Source: an uncultured Muribaculaceae bacterium (GTDB lineage Bacteria > Bacteroidota > Bacteroidia > Bacteroidales > Muribaculaceae). Taken from it: a stretch of DNA of 44,069 bases. The notes under the pieces are model-generated. The model was given only the letters and a program-made list of their open reading frames with translations, was not told the DNA's origin and searched no databases. The position numbers were made by a program, and so were the translations under genes. Each line of letters opens with the position of its first letter. The stretch's first letter is position 1. Below, one piece after another: positions 8,822 through 19,100 of the stretch. The stretch is taken from the NCBI GenBank assembly GCA_910578035.1, contig CAJTOB010000021.1:1-44069 (forward strand), written 5' to 3'.

Positions 8822-9031
8822 ATGAAAAAGTTAGTATTGATGCTCGCTGTTGCATTCAGCATGTCGTTCGTAGCATGTGGCAACAAAGAAGCTGCTGTTG
8901 AAGCAGAAGCTGCCGCACCCGAAGTTGTTGAAGAAGTTGCTGAAGTTGTAGCTGACTCTTGCTGCGCTGCTGCTGACAGCTGCTGCGCCGACACTGTCGT
9001 ATCTGCAGAAGTAGTTGAAGCTGCTCAGTAA
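8822..9031 (+). CDS. Small acidic lipoprotein with two Asp-Ser-Cys-Cys motifs
   Basis: A 69-residue protein with a lipoprotein signal peptide (lysines, hydrophobic core, lipobox FVAC with Cys19). The mature ~51 residues are almost only Glu, Ala and Val, followed by two DSCC motifs seven residues apart (DSCCAAADSCC). The frame is open from 8771, but the methionine at 8822 gives the signal peptide. Codons are gct/gtt/gaa rather than the gcc/gtc common nearby, as expected of a strongly expressed gene. It has its own strong promoter and terminators. The four vicinal cysteines suggest metal or thiol chemistry in the periplasm or at the outer membrane, but no function is established. I do not recognise a named family. 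Confidence 0.82.
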   Translation: MKKLVLMLAVAFSMSFVACGNKEAAVEAEAAAPEVVEEVAEVVADSCCAAADSCCADTVVSAEVVEAAQ

Positions 9032-9052
9032 TAAGCACTTCCAACACAAAAC

Positions 9053-9120
9053 AAGCGCTAAGGCGCTTTATCAGAAGAAATCAGAAGAGGTCGTTCGCCG
9101 CTGCGAATGACCCCTTTCGT
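9053..9120 (+). terminator. Tandem hairpins after the small lipoprotein gene
   Basis: Two hairpins follow the stop: a short one (9053-9058 with 9063-9068, loop TAAG) and a longer one (9089-9097 with 9104-9112, one G-T pair) followed by a T-rich stretch. The second is the likelier terminator. Confidence 0.6.
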
Positions 9121-9146
9121 TTTTATTCGTATTAAATTTATTGTAA

Positions 9147-9189
9147 GCCGCAGAGGCGCGCGTTCGACGCGCCTCTGCGGCGTTTTTTT
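9147..9189. terminator. Strong bidirectional terminator before fbp
   Basis: A 14-base perfect GC-rich inverted repeat (9147-9160 with 9168-9181) is followed by seven T on the plus strand (9183-9189). It sits 4 bases beyond the fbp stop and separates the convergent genes. Confidence 0.88.
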
Positions 9190-9192
9190 AGC

Positions 9193-11196
9193 TTATCGGC
9201 GCGAAGAGTGCTCTTTGATAAGACCGTGACGGAAGGCTACAAGGAGCTCCATCAGCTCATTTATCTGCGCTTGAAGCTCTTTGCCCTTGTCTGTATCGCG
9301 AACGCGCATGCGGCGCTGGCTCAGTTCTACAATCTGTGTGGTGCTCACAATATCGGTGCCGTTGAGCACGGCATCTTCAGCCGAAGTAAACGGCTCGTGC
9401 TGTACCAGCTGGAATCCGCGGCTGTGAAATACGAGCGTATATCCGGCGATGCCTGTCGTCTTGTGATATGCTTTGGAGAAACCACCATCTATCACCATCA
9501 GCTTGCCGCCGGCCTTCACAGGCGATTCGCCATTGCCTGTCTTCACGGGCACATGACCGTTGATGATATGGCGGTGCGGCCCTTCGACACCGAAAGCATC
9601 GAGAATACGGTCTACAACAGCCTCATCGTCGCGCAAGCGATAGTAATTGCCCTTCTCCTCGCGGTGAGTCTCCGGGTCGGTCAGGAAATATCGCTCGAAA
9701 GTAGCCATCTTACTCTTGTCGAAAAGCAGCGAATCGGGGCCACACCACAGATACCAGTAATAATCCACGGCATATCGGCGTTCTTCGTCGGGGGTATCAT
9801 CGTTGAAAGCCTCGCGCATCAGCAGCCCGGTGCGCGTAAACAATTCGCGGCCGCTATACCGCCGGCCAAGTAGTTCGACCTCCTTCAGGGTTCCGTCGTC
9901 ATTGAGCGGAACAGAAGCATGGAAAAGCAGATTGTTGTTATAGATACCAAAAAGACAACCGCTTGACAGGAGACAGTTCACATGCTTGCGGAGCCGCGTA
10001 CTCATATGGAATGAGTGCATGAGTTTGTCTACGAGTTCCTGCTCTTCCGCCGTAAGCGCATATGGGTCGGCAGGATTAAGGGTTGGAAAATACGAATCTT
10101 TAAGTTCATACTCCTTGTCGCCGACAGTCATCACGCCGCGCGCGGCGTCGACATGCTCAAGCAGACGCCTGTCGTCCATCTTCCACTCCGGATGACGGCC
10201 AATCATCTGCCCCTCGAGCTTGAACTGCACAATGCTTATGGCCTTGTGCATTCGGGCAAGAAGAAGCTGAGTCTTCTCATTGAAGCGTTCTTCCTCGCCC
10301 TCTTCTACCCTCGGGCCGAAATCGGCGCACGCATCATCGCCATACGTCTCCATGGCAAAGGTAGCCAGCGGAACCAGATTTATGCCATACCCGTCTTCGA
10401 GAGTCGCCATATTGCCATAGCGCAGAGACAGACGCAGCACATTTGCCATGCAGCATGCATTTCCGGCACACGCGCCCATCCACAGCGCATCGTGGTTGCC
10501 CCACTGAATATCGAACGCCCCATAGCCACAGAGCATGTTCATGATAAGATGCGCGCCGGGGCCGCGGTCGTAGACATCGCCCAGAATATGAAGCTGGTCT
10601 ATACTCAGTTTCTGAATCACATTGCATATCGCAACAATAAATGCATCGGCCTGCCCTGTAGTGATAATCGTATCGATGATACGGTTGAAATAATCCTGCT
10701 TATTATCGTCGGAAGGCGATTCATGCAGCAGTTCCTCTATGATATACGCATATTCCTGCGGAAGAGTCTTTCGCACCTTCGAACGTGTATATTTCGACGA
10801 TACCGACCGGCACACCGTCGTGAGCTGGTTGAGTGTCACACGGTAGAAATCCGAAAGCGACGACTCCTCGCTTTTGATAAGTTCGAGCTTGCGCTCCGGG
10901 TAATATATGAGCGAGCAAAGGCGCCGAATTTCCGATTCACGCAGTGCATTTCCGAATGCCTCAGACACTTTTCGGCGAATATTGCCCGACGCATTCCGCA
11001 ATATATGGTGGAAAGCCTCGTATTCGCCGTGAAGGTCTGCCACAAAGTGCTCAGTTCCCTTTGGAAGACTCTGGATAGCCTCCAGATTCATGATTTCGGA
11101 ACTGGCAGCCGACACATTCGGAAAAGTCTGTGCCAGAAGTTCAAGGACACGACGGTCGGACTCTATATTATGCAATTCACATTTATTTGCAGACAT
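9193..11196 (-). CDS. fbp: Fructose-1,6-bisphosphatase, class III
   Basis: Gluconeogenic enzyme of 667 residues, hydrolysing fructose-1,6-bisphosphate to fructose-6-phosphate. It belongs to the class III (Firmicutes-type) calcineurin-like metallophosphatases, also common in Bacteroidota. Metal-binding motifs are visible in order: HFVADLHGEYEAF (D-x-H), LGDVYDRGPGAHL (GDxxDRG), WGNHDALW (GNHD) and a C-terminal INGHVPVK (GH). The length is normal for the class. ATG 11194-11196 is about 20 bases downstream of a TAnnTTTG promoter, so the start is well placed. It is monocistronic and divergent from the cobalamin operon. Confidence 0.96.
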   Translation of the reverse strand: MSANKCELHNIESDRRVLELLAQTFPNVSAASSEIMNLEAIQSLPKGTEHFVADLHGEYEAFHHILRNASGNIRRKVSEAFGNALRESEIRRLCSLIYYPERKLELIKSEESSLSDFYRVTLNQLTTVCRSVSSKYTRSKVRKTLPQEYAYIIEELLHESPSDDNKQDYFNRIIDTIITTGQADAFIVAICNVIQKLSIDQLHILGDVYDRGPGAHLIMNMLCGYGAFDIQWGNHDALWMGACAGNACCMANVLRLSLRYGNMATLEDGYGINLVPLATFAMETYGDDACADFGPRVEEGEEERFNEKTQLLLARMHKAISIVQFKLEGQMIGRHPEWKMDDRRLLEHVDAARGVMTVGDKEYELKDSYFPTLNPADPYALTAEEQELVDKLMHSFHMSTRLRKHVNCLLSSGCLFGIYNNNLLFHASVPLNDDGTLKEVELLGRRYSGRELFTRTGLLMREAFNDDTPDEERRYAVDYYWYLWCGPDSLLFDKSKMATFERYFLTDPETHREEKGNYYRLRDDEAVVDRILDAFGVEGPHRHIINGHVPVKTGNGESPVKAGGKLMVIDGGFSKAYHKTTGIAGYTLVFHSRGFQLVQHEPFTSAEDAVLNGTDIVSTTQIVELSQRRMRVRDTDKGKELQAQINELMELLVAFRHGLIKEHSSRR

Positions 11197-11216
11197 ACAT
11201 ATGTTGTTTTACACTG

Positions 11217-11224
11217 CAAAGTTA
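11217..11224 (-). promoter_or_regulatory. -7 element of the fbp promoter
   Basis: TAACTTTG on the minus strand fits TAnnTTTG and is followed by CAGTG. No clear -33 element is seen. The leader would be about 15-20 bases. Confidence 0.6.
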
Positions 11225-11241
11225 ACATTTTTCCAAGATTG

Positions 11242-11273
11242 TTTGCAGCATTGACACAAACTCCGTACATTTG
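11242..11273 (+). promoter_or_regulatory. Promoter of the cobalamin-uptake operon
   Basis: TTTG (11242-11245) and TACATTTG (11266-11273) are exactly 20 bases apart. Transcription would begin near 11280, just ahead of the riboswitch. Confidence 0.8.
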
Positions 11274-11280
11274 CATCGGA

Positions 11281-11457
11281 AAACGGTGCTTGCGTCCTGT
11301 AAATAAACATGGCGCTTGCTTAAAAGGGAATCGGGTGAAAATCCCGGACAGTCCCGCTGCTGTAAGTTCCACAAAGGCCATCGGCACAAGCCACTCGGAT
11401 AGATTCATACCGGGGAAGGCGCCGCTCAGAGCCGGAACAAGTCAGAAGACCTGCCGT
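11281..11457 (+). promoter_or_regulatory. Cobalamin riboswitch
   Basis: The aptamer is recognisable from conserved blocks in order: GGGAATCGGGTGAAAATCCC (11326-11345) followed by GGACAGTCCCGCTGCTGTAA, then GCCACTCGG (11390-11398), GGGGAAGGCGCCGCT (11412-11426), and the B12 box near 11439-11455 ending AGACCTGCC. In this family adenosyl- or other cobalamins bind and reduce downstream expression. It lies between a good promoter and btuB. The expression platform (about 11458-11617) contains a small hairpin (11519-11524 with 11530-11535) without a T-tract, so control may be translational or through another structure. Confidence 0.95.
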
Positions 11458-11563
11458 TGACCCCATCTGCCGAAACAGCTTGCGAGGACGAGCGTCGGAC
11501 AGCCAAGGAGGCCATTTCTGCGGGTCTTGCCCGCACTGCCTCATGCGCCTATCACCGACATTT

Positions 11564-11571
11564 TACCTTTG
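11564..11571 (+). promoter_or_regulatory. Possible internal promoter between riboswitch and btuB
   Basis: TACCTTTG followed by CGGC matches the -7 consensus and resembles the sulP promoter, but no good -33 element is visible 20 bases upstream. If active it would make btuB mRNA without the aptamer. Confidence 0.35.
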
Positions 11572-11617
11572 CGGCTTGCTCGCCAGACGGAAACAACAAC
11601 CGTTCATGCAAAGGAAA

Positions 11618-13603
11618 ATGAAAAAAGCGCTCTCATTAGCACTTATATCTATAATATCGCTCAATTCGACGGCCGAAGAGACCGCCGACACAATATCATT
11701 GTCTGAAGTCACCGTTGAAGCCCGCAAAGCCACGCGCCAGACAATTCCGGTGCAGACTCTCTCGGGCGAGGAACTGCGCCGCCTCAACAGCAACAGCGTG
11801 GCCGACGCACTACGCTATTTCGCCGGCGTACAGGTGAAAGACTACGGCGGCGTCGGAGGTATCAAGACAATCAACGTCCGCTCCATGGGCACAAACCATA
11901 CCGGCGTTGTCTACGACGGCGTGGCCCTCGGCAACGCCCAGAACGGCCAGATAGACCTCGGCCAGTTCTCGCTCGACAACGTCGAGGCACTCTCGCTTCA
12001 TAACGGACAGAAAAGCGCCCTCCTGCAGCCCGCACGCGACTTCGGCAGCGCCGCTACGGTATATATGCGCACACGCACACCCCGATTCAGCGAAGACGAG
12101 ACATACCATGCCCGCGGCACGGTGCGCTTCGGCTCATTCGACCTCATAAACCCCTCGGCACTCGTTGAAGTGCGCCTTTCGCCCAAGGTAAGCGCCTCGC
12201 TGAGCGCTGAGTATCTCACATCAACCGGCAAATATAAATTCCGCTACCGCCGTGTCAACCCGGCCGGCGAAATCGCCTATGACACTACGGCCGTGCGGCA
12301 GAACGGCGATATAAACGCCCTACGCACAGAGCTGAATCTCAACGGAAACACCGCGACCGGCGACTGGCGCTTCAAGGTCTACAACTATACCTCCGAACGC
12401 GGTGTGCCCGGTGCGATTGTAAACAATGTATGGCGTCGCGGCGAGCGCATAGGCGACAACAATACCTTCGCCCAAGGCAGCTACACGCATGCCGCCGGAC
12501 GCTGGAGCACACTGGCTAACGCAAAATATGCCTTCTACCGCACACACTACGTCAACAACGACGACCGCCAGGTGAAAATCGACAATCTTTACCGACAGCG
12601 CGAGCTATATTTCTCTACCGCCAACCTGTTCACCCTCACCGACAAATGGTGGGCTTCGGCAAGCTATGACTTCCAGTGGAACACCATGTCGGCCGACATG
12701 GTCGGTTTTGCCAAACCCGACCGCTATTCCAATCTGCTTTCTGTTGCGACCGCTCTCGACCTCGGCCGTTTCCGGGTGCAGGCAAGCGGGCTTATGACAT
12801 TTATACACGACCATCTGCGCGGCCAGGAATCGCCGGCCGACAAACACGTGTTCACTCCCGCCGTATATGTTTCGGGCCGCCCCCTCCGGGCCGATTGGCT
12901 GAATCTGAGAGCATTCTATAAAAAATCTTTCAGAATGCCGACTTTCAACGACCTTTACTACGCCGACATGGGCAACTCGAAACTTTCGCCCGAACATGTG
13001 ACCCAATACGACCTCGGCGCACAACTGTCTTTTGCCCCCTCGCGCACCGTGCGCGCCATCAATGTCAGTATCGACGCATACTACAACAAAGTCAAAGACA
13101 AGATTGTAGCCTACCCGAAAGGACAGCAGTTCCGCTGGACAATGCTCAACCTCGGTGTTGTAGACATAAAAGGCGTAGACGCCACCGCGGCAGTGACGAT
13201 AGTTCCGGTCGACAGGCTCGAACTCACCTTCCGGGGCCAGTACACCTACCAGAAAGCCATAGACGTAACCAACCCTGCCGACAACTACTATCGCCATCAG
13301 ATACCATATATTCCTCATCACTCCGGCTCGGCCGTCCTCAACGCCGCCTGGCGCGGCTGGGGCTTGAACTACAGTTACATATACGTAGGCGAGCGGTATA
13401 ACCAGCAGGAAAACATACGCTATAACTACACACAGCCATGGTACACGAGCGATATTTCGGTAAGCCGCGATTTTCGCTTCGGCAAAGTCAACGCCCGTAT
13501 TCTGGCCGAAATCAACAATCTCCTCAATCAGGACTACGACGTGATAATAAACTACCCCATGCCCAAGCGTAACTATCGCTTTACCCTAACAGTAGAAATA
13601 TAA
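11618..13603 (+). CDS. btuB: TonB-dependent cobalamin receptor BtuB
   Basis: Outer-membrane receptor of 661 residues that imports corrinoids using TonB energy. After a signal peptide ending near NSTA comes a TonB-box-like DTISLSEVTVEA, then the plug domain (LSGEELRRLNSNSVADALRY, VGGIKTINVRSMG, GVALGNAQNGQIDLGQF). A 22-strand-type barrel follows with LRAFYKKSFRMPTFNDLYY and a C-terminal beta strand ending TVEI. It lacks the carboxypeptidase-like N-terminal extension of SusC. The frame is open from 11480; ATG 11618 was chosen because it starts the signal peptide, and ATG 11606 is also possible. The cobalamin riboswitch and the following btuG identify the substrate class. Confidence 0.93.
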   Translation: MKKALSLALISIISLNSTAEETADTISLSEVTVEARKATRQTIPVQTLSGEELRRLNSNSVADALRYFAGVQVKDYGGVGGIKTINVRSMGTNHTGVVYDGVALGNAQNGQIDLGQFSLDNVEALSLHNGQKSALLQPARDFGSAATVYMRTRTPRFSEDETYHARGTVRFGSFDLINPSALVEVRLSPKVSASLSAEYLTSTGKYKFRYRRVNPAGEIAYDTTAVRQNGDINALRTELNLNGNTATGDWRFKVYNYTSERGVPGAIVNNVWRRGERIGDNNTFAQGSYTHAAGRWSTLANAKYAFYRTHYVNNDDRQVKIDNLYRQRELYFSTANLFTLTDKWWASASYDFQWNTMSADMVGFAKPDRYSNLLSVATALDLGRFRVQASGLMTFIHDHLRGQESPADKHVFTPAVYVSGRPLRADWLNLRAFYKKSFRMPTFNDLYYADMGNSKLSPEHVTQYDLGAQLSFAPSRTVRAINVSIDAYYNKVKDKIVAYPKGQQFRWTMLNLGVVDIKGVDATAAVTIVPVDRLELTFRGQYTYQKAIDVTNPADNYYRHQIPYIPHHSGSAVLNAAWRGWGLNYSYIYVGERYNQQENIRYNYTQPWYTSDISVSRDFRFGKVNARILAEINNLLNQDYDVIINYPMPKRNYRFTLTVEI

Positions 13604-13608
13604 TCCGA

Positions 13609-14757
13609 ATGTATCGAACAGTTCTATATTTTTTTCTGCCGCTCCTGCTGGCCGCCACGAGTTGTCGCGAAGACGAACTCGTGGTGCCGACGGAGTACGA
13701 TATTGTCGGCGACGAGGCCCCGGGCTCGTCGGTGCGGGGATTCTACCTCGTAAACGAAGGCAATATGGGCTCTAATAAATGTACTCTCGACTACTACGAC
13801 TATATGACCGGCCTATACGCACGCAATTTCTATGCCGAGCGCAACCCCTCTGTGATAAAAGAGCTTGGCGACGTCGGCAACGACATCGGCATCTACGGCT
13901 CGAAACTCTATGTTGTCGTCAACTGCTCGCACAAGGTAGAAGTAATGGACGCCAATTCCGGAATACGCATCGGGCAGATCGACATACCAAACTGCCGCTA
14001 CGTGCGTTTCCACCGCGGAAAAGCCTATGTGAGCTCATACGTAGGCCCGGTAATGATAGACCCTAATGCTCCAAAAGGCGCCGTCTATGAGGTCGACACG
14101 ACATCGCTTGCCGTGACGCGCAAAGTGACAGTCGGCTACCAGCCCGAAGAAATGGAAATAGTCGACGATTATATGTATGTAGCCAACTCGGGCGGATACC
14201 GCGCCCCGGCATACGACAATACCGTATCGGTCATCGAAATGATCGACTTCAAGCAAGTGCAGCAGATTCCCGTCGGCATCAATCTGCACCGTCTCAAGAA
14301 AGACCGCTATGGCAAGCTCTGGGTCACATCACGCGGCGACTATCAGTCGCGCCCCTCGCGCCTGTATGTGCTCGAAAAAAAACGGGGCTACAACCGCATG
14401 CTTGTCACCGACACGCTCGACATAGCCTGCTCCAACATGGCTTTCCACGGCGACTCGCTCTTCTACTATGCCACCGAGTGGAACAATTTCACCCAATCCA
14501 ACACAATCACCTACGGAATCGTCGACGTTCAGACCAAACAACGGATATCCGATAATTTCATAACCGACGGCACCGAAAAAGACATCACCATACCATACGG
14601 CATAGCCATACACCCCGAAACCGGCGACATATTTGTCACCGATGCAAAAAACTACGTCTCCTCGGGCACTTTATACTGCTTCGACAGCCGCGGACGCCGC
14701 AAGTGGTCTGTCCGCACTGGCGACATACCTGCTCACATAGCTTTTTTACCTAAATAG
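13609..14757 (+). CDS. btuG: Surface cobalamin-binding beta-propeller lipoprotein BtuG
   Basis: A 382-residue lipoprotein with lipobox ATSC (Cys19) followed by acidic residues, as in surface-exported Bacteroidota lipoproteins. The mature part is a YncE/DUF5074-type seven-bladed propeller, with repeating segments such as GIYGSKLYVVVNCSHKVEVMD, KAYVSSYVGPVMI, YMYVANSGGYR and a C-terminal IPYGIAIHPETGDIFVTDAKNY. Established knowledge: BtuG of Bacteroides thetaiotaomicron sits on BtuB and captures B12 with very high affinity. It starts 5 bases after the btuB stop and ends 2 bases before the next gene. Assignment rests on fold, position and the riboswitch; corrinoid preference is unknown. Confidence 0.88.
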   Translation: MYRTVLYFFLPLLLAATSCREDELVVPTEYDIVGDEAPGSSVRGFYLVNEGNMGSNKCTLDYYDYMTGLYARNFYAERNPSVIKELGDVGNDIGIYGSKLYVVVNCSHKVEVMDANSGIRIGQIDIPNCRYVRFHRGKAYVSSYVGPVMIDPNAPKGAVYEVDTTSLAVTRKVTVGYQPEEMEIVDDYMYVANSGGYRAPAYDNTVSVIEMIDFKQVQQIPVGINLHRLKKDRYGKLWVTSRGDYQSRPSRLYVLEKKRGYNRMLVTDTLDIACSNMAFHGDSLFYYATEWNNFTQSNTITYGIVDVQTKQRISDNFITDGTEKDITIPYGIAIHPETGDIFVTDAKNYVSSGTLYCFDSRGRRKWSVRTGDIPAHIAFLPK

Positions 14758-14759
14758 AT

Positions 14760-15971
14760 ATGCGCTTCGGAAATCTGAAAATATGTATCACATGCCTTGC
14801 CATGGCCTGTCTGCCGGCAGCTTGCTCCGACGAGCTTTCCACCGTCAGCCTCGGACTCGACCCTGTCTACCGTATCGCGCGCATGCAGAAACTGCCCCTG
14901 TCGCCTGCGCTTACCGGCGAGGCATACCGCTGGACCGTAACACGCCCCGATGGCAGCCGGTCGCTTGCAGGCACGGAAAAAGACTTCATATTCCTCGCCG
15001 CCGAAGAAGGCTGCTATAGCATCAGTTTCGACATCATAGACCCCTCGACGCCATATCATTTCGATATGACCGTCAATGTGCTCCACGAGGAAGTGGAATA
15101 CAGCCCCTACATATCGCGTGTCTATGAATACTGCCCGGCGCCGGGCCAGTTCGTCAACGAAATGCCCAAATACGAAGAAGGCGACACCGAGACCGATATG
15201 GCGCTCAAAGCCGAAGAAGCCATTTCGGGCAAAAACGATGTGCTCATTTCGCTCGGCGGATTCGGCGGCTACGTCACTTTCGGCTTCGACCATACTGTTG
15301 TCAACACCCCCGGCGAAAAGGACATACGCATATGGGGAAACTGCTTCTACGAACTCCTCCAGCCCGAGAAAAAAGGCGGCTCGTGCGAACCAGGTATAGT
15401 CATGGTGAGCTACGACGCCAACTGCAACGGCCTACCCGACGACCCCTGGTATGAACTGGCCGGAAGCGAATACAACTCGCCTGCAACCAGACACAACTAT
15501 ACGATAGCTTATTCGAGGCCGCACGACGACCAAACGGCGACTCCGAGCCCCGACGGCTTTATGACCGACATGCACTACATCGCATGGTCCGATTCAGAAG
15601 GACAGAGCGGCTATATGCCCAAAAATGCATTCCATCAACAGGATTACTATCCGAAATGGATTTCCGACAGTTCCATTTCTTTCTCAGGTACCCTCCTGGC
15701 GCCAAATGCAGTAGACATGTCCGGAAACGGCAGTTACTACGTGCTCTACAGCTATGCATGGGGCTATGTCGACAATCACCCCAACGAGGAAGTGGAACTC
15801 AACTCTTTCGACATCTCCTGGGCCGTAGATGCCGACGGGAAGCATGTCGACTTACCCGGCGCCGACTTTGTGCGCGTATATACCGGCGTGAACCAATACT
15901 GCGGCTGGCTTGGCGAAACCTCCACCGAACTGTGCCGCGCGCAAGACCTCCATATACCCGAAAAAATGTAA
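14760..15971 (+). CDS. PKD-like surface lipoprotein of the cobalamin operon
   Basis: A 403-residue lipoprotein (lipobox PAAC, Cys22, then SDE). Residues ~35-120 look like an Ig/PKD-type domain (YRWTVTRPDGS, CYSISFDIID). The larger C-terminal half (from about 160) has GGYVTFGFDHTVVN and a calcium-loop-like DANCNGLPDDPWYELAGSEY, and it ends with a beta-rich segment around YAWGYVDNHPNEE. I associate similar proteins with btuB-btuG loci of other Bacteroidota; no function is established to my knowledge. It starts 2 bases after btuG, so it is probably co-expressed and exposed on the cell surface, where it could be an extra corrinoid-binding or scaffold component (inference). Confidence 0.8.
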   Translation: MRFGNLKICITCLAMACLPAACSDELSTVSLGLDPVYRIARMQKLPLSPALTGEAYRWTVTRPDGSRSLAGTEKDFIFLAAEEGCYSISFDIIDPSTPYHFDMTVNVLHEEVEYSPYISRVYEYCPAPGQFVNEMPKYEEGDTETDMALKAEEAISGKNDVLISLGGFGGYVTFGFDHTVVNTPGEKDIRIWGNCFYELLQPEKKGGSCEPGIVMVSYDANCNGLPDDPWYELAGSEYNSPATRHNYTIAYSRPHDDQTATPSPDGFMTDMHYIAWSDSEGQSGYMPKNAFHQQDYYPKWISDSSISFSGTLLAPNAVDMSGNGSYYVLYSYAWGYVDNHPNEEVELNSFDISWAVDADGKHVDLPGADFVRVYTGVNQYCGWLGETSTELCRAQDLHIPEKM

Positions 15972-16104
15972 TCGGCCAACTATTATAACAACCATAGACA
16001 ACTACCACGGACACAAGGCATAAGACCGTACTGCAGACGGTGTGCCACATGCCCGACGGCCATTGTCATACCCTTTTCTCAAGAAACCATCAACATTTCA
16101 GAAC

Positions 16105-19100
16105 ATGAAAAAGACTTTACTCGCCATTGCCGCCACGGCTGTGCTCTGCACACCGGCTTATGCCGGCGGCTCAACGCCTAAGAGTCTGCCCCGTACTGTG
16201 CAGGGCATTGACTATGCGACCACTCTGCCCGCAGCCCGAGGGGCGGCTACGGCCATTGTTCCCGCTTCCGACTATCCGTCTGACCCCGGAGACCTCGGTG
16301 TTCCCGACGGCAACTTTACCTTCGACATGATTGAGTCGTGGGCCGGCGAAGGAGAGAACCGCGCCGCGCTCGTTATCCAGTTCAACGACTCGCGCGAGAA
16401 AAACGCCCTCGTATTCGGCTACCGCTGGGACGGCAAGGCTACGGGCGTAGACATGATAAAAGCTGTAGCCGAAGCCAATCCGCGCTTATATGCACTCCTG
16501 GAATACACCAACGTGTCGTCACCGACAGACCCCAACGGCGGATATGTAATCGGCGGTCTCGGCTGGGATGCCGATGATGACGGCGACATTCGCCTTTCCG
16601 ACGGCAAGAATACATACACAACCGAAACAGGATTCGTCGAGCACCCCGGAGGCTACAAGCCCGGGCAAGGTGGTAGCCCTTCGTATGACTATGACAACTG
16701 GAAAGCCCTTGACACCGACGATTTCTGGGGTGCAGGCTGGTATCTAAGCTACTGGTCGTACTGGGTGAAAGAAGGCGATGCCTCCTCATTCGGCTACTCC
16801 AGCTGGGGTGCCTCGGGCCGTGTGCTTAAGGACGGTTCATGGGATGGCTGGAACTTCTCGCTCAACATGGTGGCTTCAAACTGGAAAACTTTCGTCGCCG
16901 CTCCCCCTACTATTCCGGAGGACGCGAAGACTCTTTTCAAACACAATGGCATCTATTATTCGCTTAAAAGCTACAGCTCCAAGAAAGTTGTAGTATGCGC
17001 TCCTGTCGAAATAGAAGGTGAGACTCTAAGCCAATACAGCGGCGCCATAAACATACCGGCCACATTCGTCGACGAAGACATTGAGTATACCGTAGTCGGT
17101 ATCGCCGATGCAGCATTCGCCGGCGCGGAAATAACCACCGTCACAGTACCCGAAACACTTACCGAAATCGGTGCCGACGCATTCTCGGCAACACCGCTCT
17201 CCGCCCTTATTTTCGCCGGCAACGGCTCGGCCGACCAGCTGAAGAAAATCGGCGAACGCGCATTCTGCAGCACAGCCATCACCGAAGCTATTTTCCCAAA
17301 ACAGATAAGCACCATTGCTGCCGGCGTGTTCTGCGACACCCGCATCACAGAAGTTGTCATACCCGAATGGGTGAAAGAAATCGGCGAAATGAGCTTCGCC
17401 GCCAACACTCTGCTGTCTAAGGTAACCATACCGGCATCTGTCAAAACCATTGGCTCAGGCGCTTTCGCCGAATGCCCCGCCCTCAGCAGTGTTAAAGTAG
17501 AGACCACTGTTCCTCCGACAATTACTGACGACTGCTTCGATGACGATACCTATGCAGCGGCAACACTGACTGTTCCCGTCGGATACCCTGCCACATACGC
17601 TAAGGCCGAAGGCTGGAAGAATTTCGCCAAGATGGCCGAATATACGATGGATGTGCATGTTGGCGATCTCTTCGACATGGATGGAGCATCTTTCCGCATC
17701 ACCTCTGTAGGCGACAAAAACGAAGTTGTTCTCACCTATAAACGCGTCGAGGGCAAGGCAGACCGCACATCTATAATGGCAGCCAATAAAGCAGGCTACA
17801 CAGGTGCTGTATCTGTCGCTCCGACCGTACAGTATCAGAATCTGACATTCAATGTAACAGCGATGAACGACAGCACATTCTTCGGGGCCTCCGCCCTCAC
17901 CGCCGTCGTGCTGCCCGAGGGAATCACATCTATTCCCAAGAACTCATTCGACAACTGCACTGCGCTTGCCGCTGTCACCATACCGTCAACCGTGGAGTCT
18001 ATCGGCAATTATGCATTCGCAAATATCGGGTCGCTCGAAAGCATCGTTCTGCCCGAAGGCCTCAAGTCGCTTGGCGAGCGCGCATTCTACTACAACAGCG
18101 CCCTCAGAAGCATAAATCTTCCGGCCGGACTTACTTCGCTGCCCAACAATCTGTTCTGCTACGCCAAATCGCTTGAAAGCATAGAAATTCCGGAAAGTGT
18201 CGCCACAATGGGCACATATGTATTCGACAATTGCTCTTCACTCAAAAGCGTGAAACTTCCGTCGCAACTCACGGCCATTCCCAACTATACTTTCAACAAA
18301 TGCACCTCACTCGGCCAAATAAGCATACCGGCCAATGTGACCTCGATTGGCAACTATGCTTTCGCAGCATGCCAAAGCCTTACAGAAATCAATATCCCGG
18401 CATCTGTATCGACCATCGGAGCATCGGCATTCAGCGATTGCAAGGGGCTTACTGAAATCCGTCTTCCCGAGACGGTAAAGACCATCAACGGCTCGCTATT
18501 TTATGGCTGCTCAGCTCTTACAAAGGTGATAATGAGCCCGGAAGCCGTGCTTAGCGGCACACAGATTTTCCGCAACTGCGCCGCACTCGAAACCATAGCC
18601 TTCATCGGCGAAGAAGATAGCGCCACACCCGGAGTATTCAAGGTTCCGGCAAATACTGTCACCCTTCAGAACTACACCATCACAGGGTGCCCGAAGCTCA
18701 CGGAAATCATTCTGCCGCAGAGTCTGAAGACTATTGGCGGATATGCCCTATACCAGACGGCAATCAGCTCGATTGACATACCCGAGAGTGTCACTGCAAT
18801 CCAGCAATACGCATTCGCCAATACCACTATAAAAGAAATCGTGGTTCCTGCCGCAGTAAGCTCTCTCGGCAACTATCTTGCTCAGAAAAACAGCGATGTC
18901 ACATTCTTCATGTGCAATCCCGAACCTATAAATATCACCGGCACAACCTTCTCTTCGAGTGGTTACAACGGTCCTTACCTCCCGGTAGTAGTACCCACCG
19001 GCACTGCTGAGACATACTCCAACAAGAGCAGCTACTGGACGAAATTGGAAATCAGCGCTCCGGCCATCACTGAGTTCAAGGCCGTCATTACCGACGTAGA

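Noticed and set aside
10015..11460. 481-codon open frame antisense to fbp running into the riboswitch
   Set aside because: It crosses a coding gene, two promoters and the aptamer, and its protein lacks any domain-like pattern.
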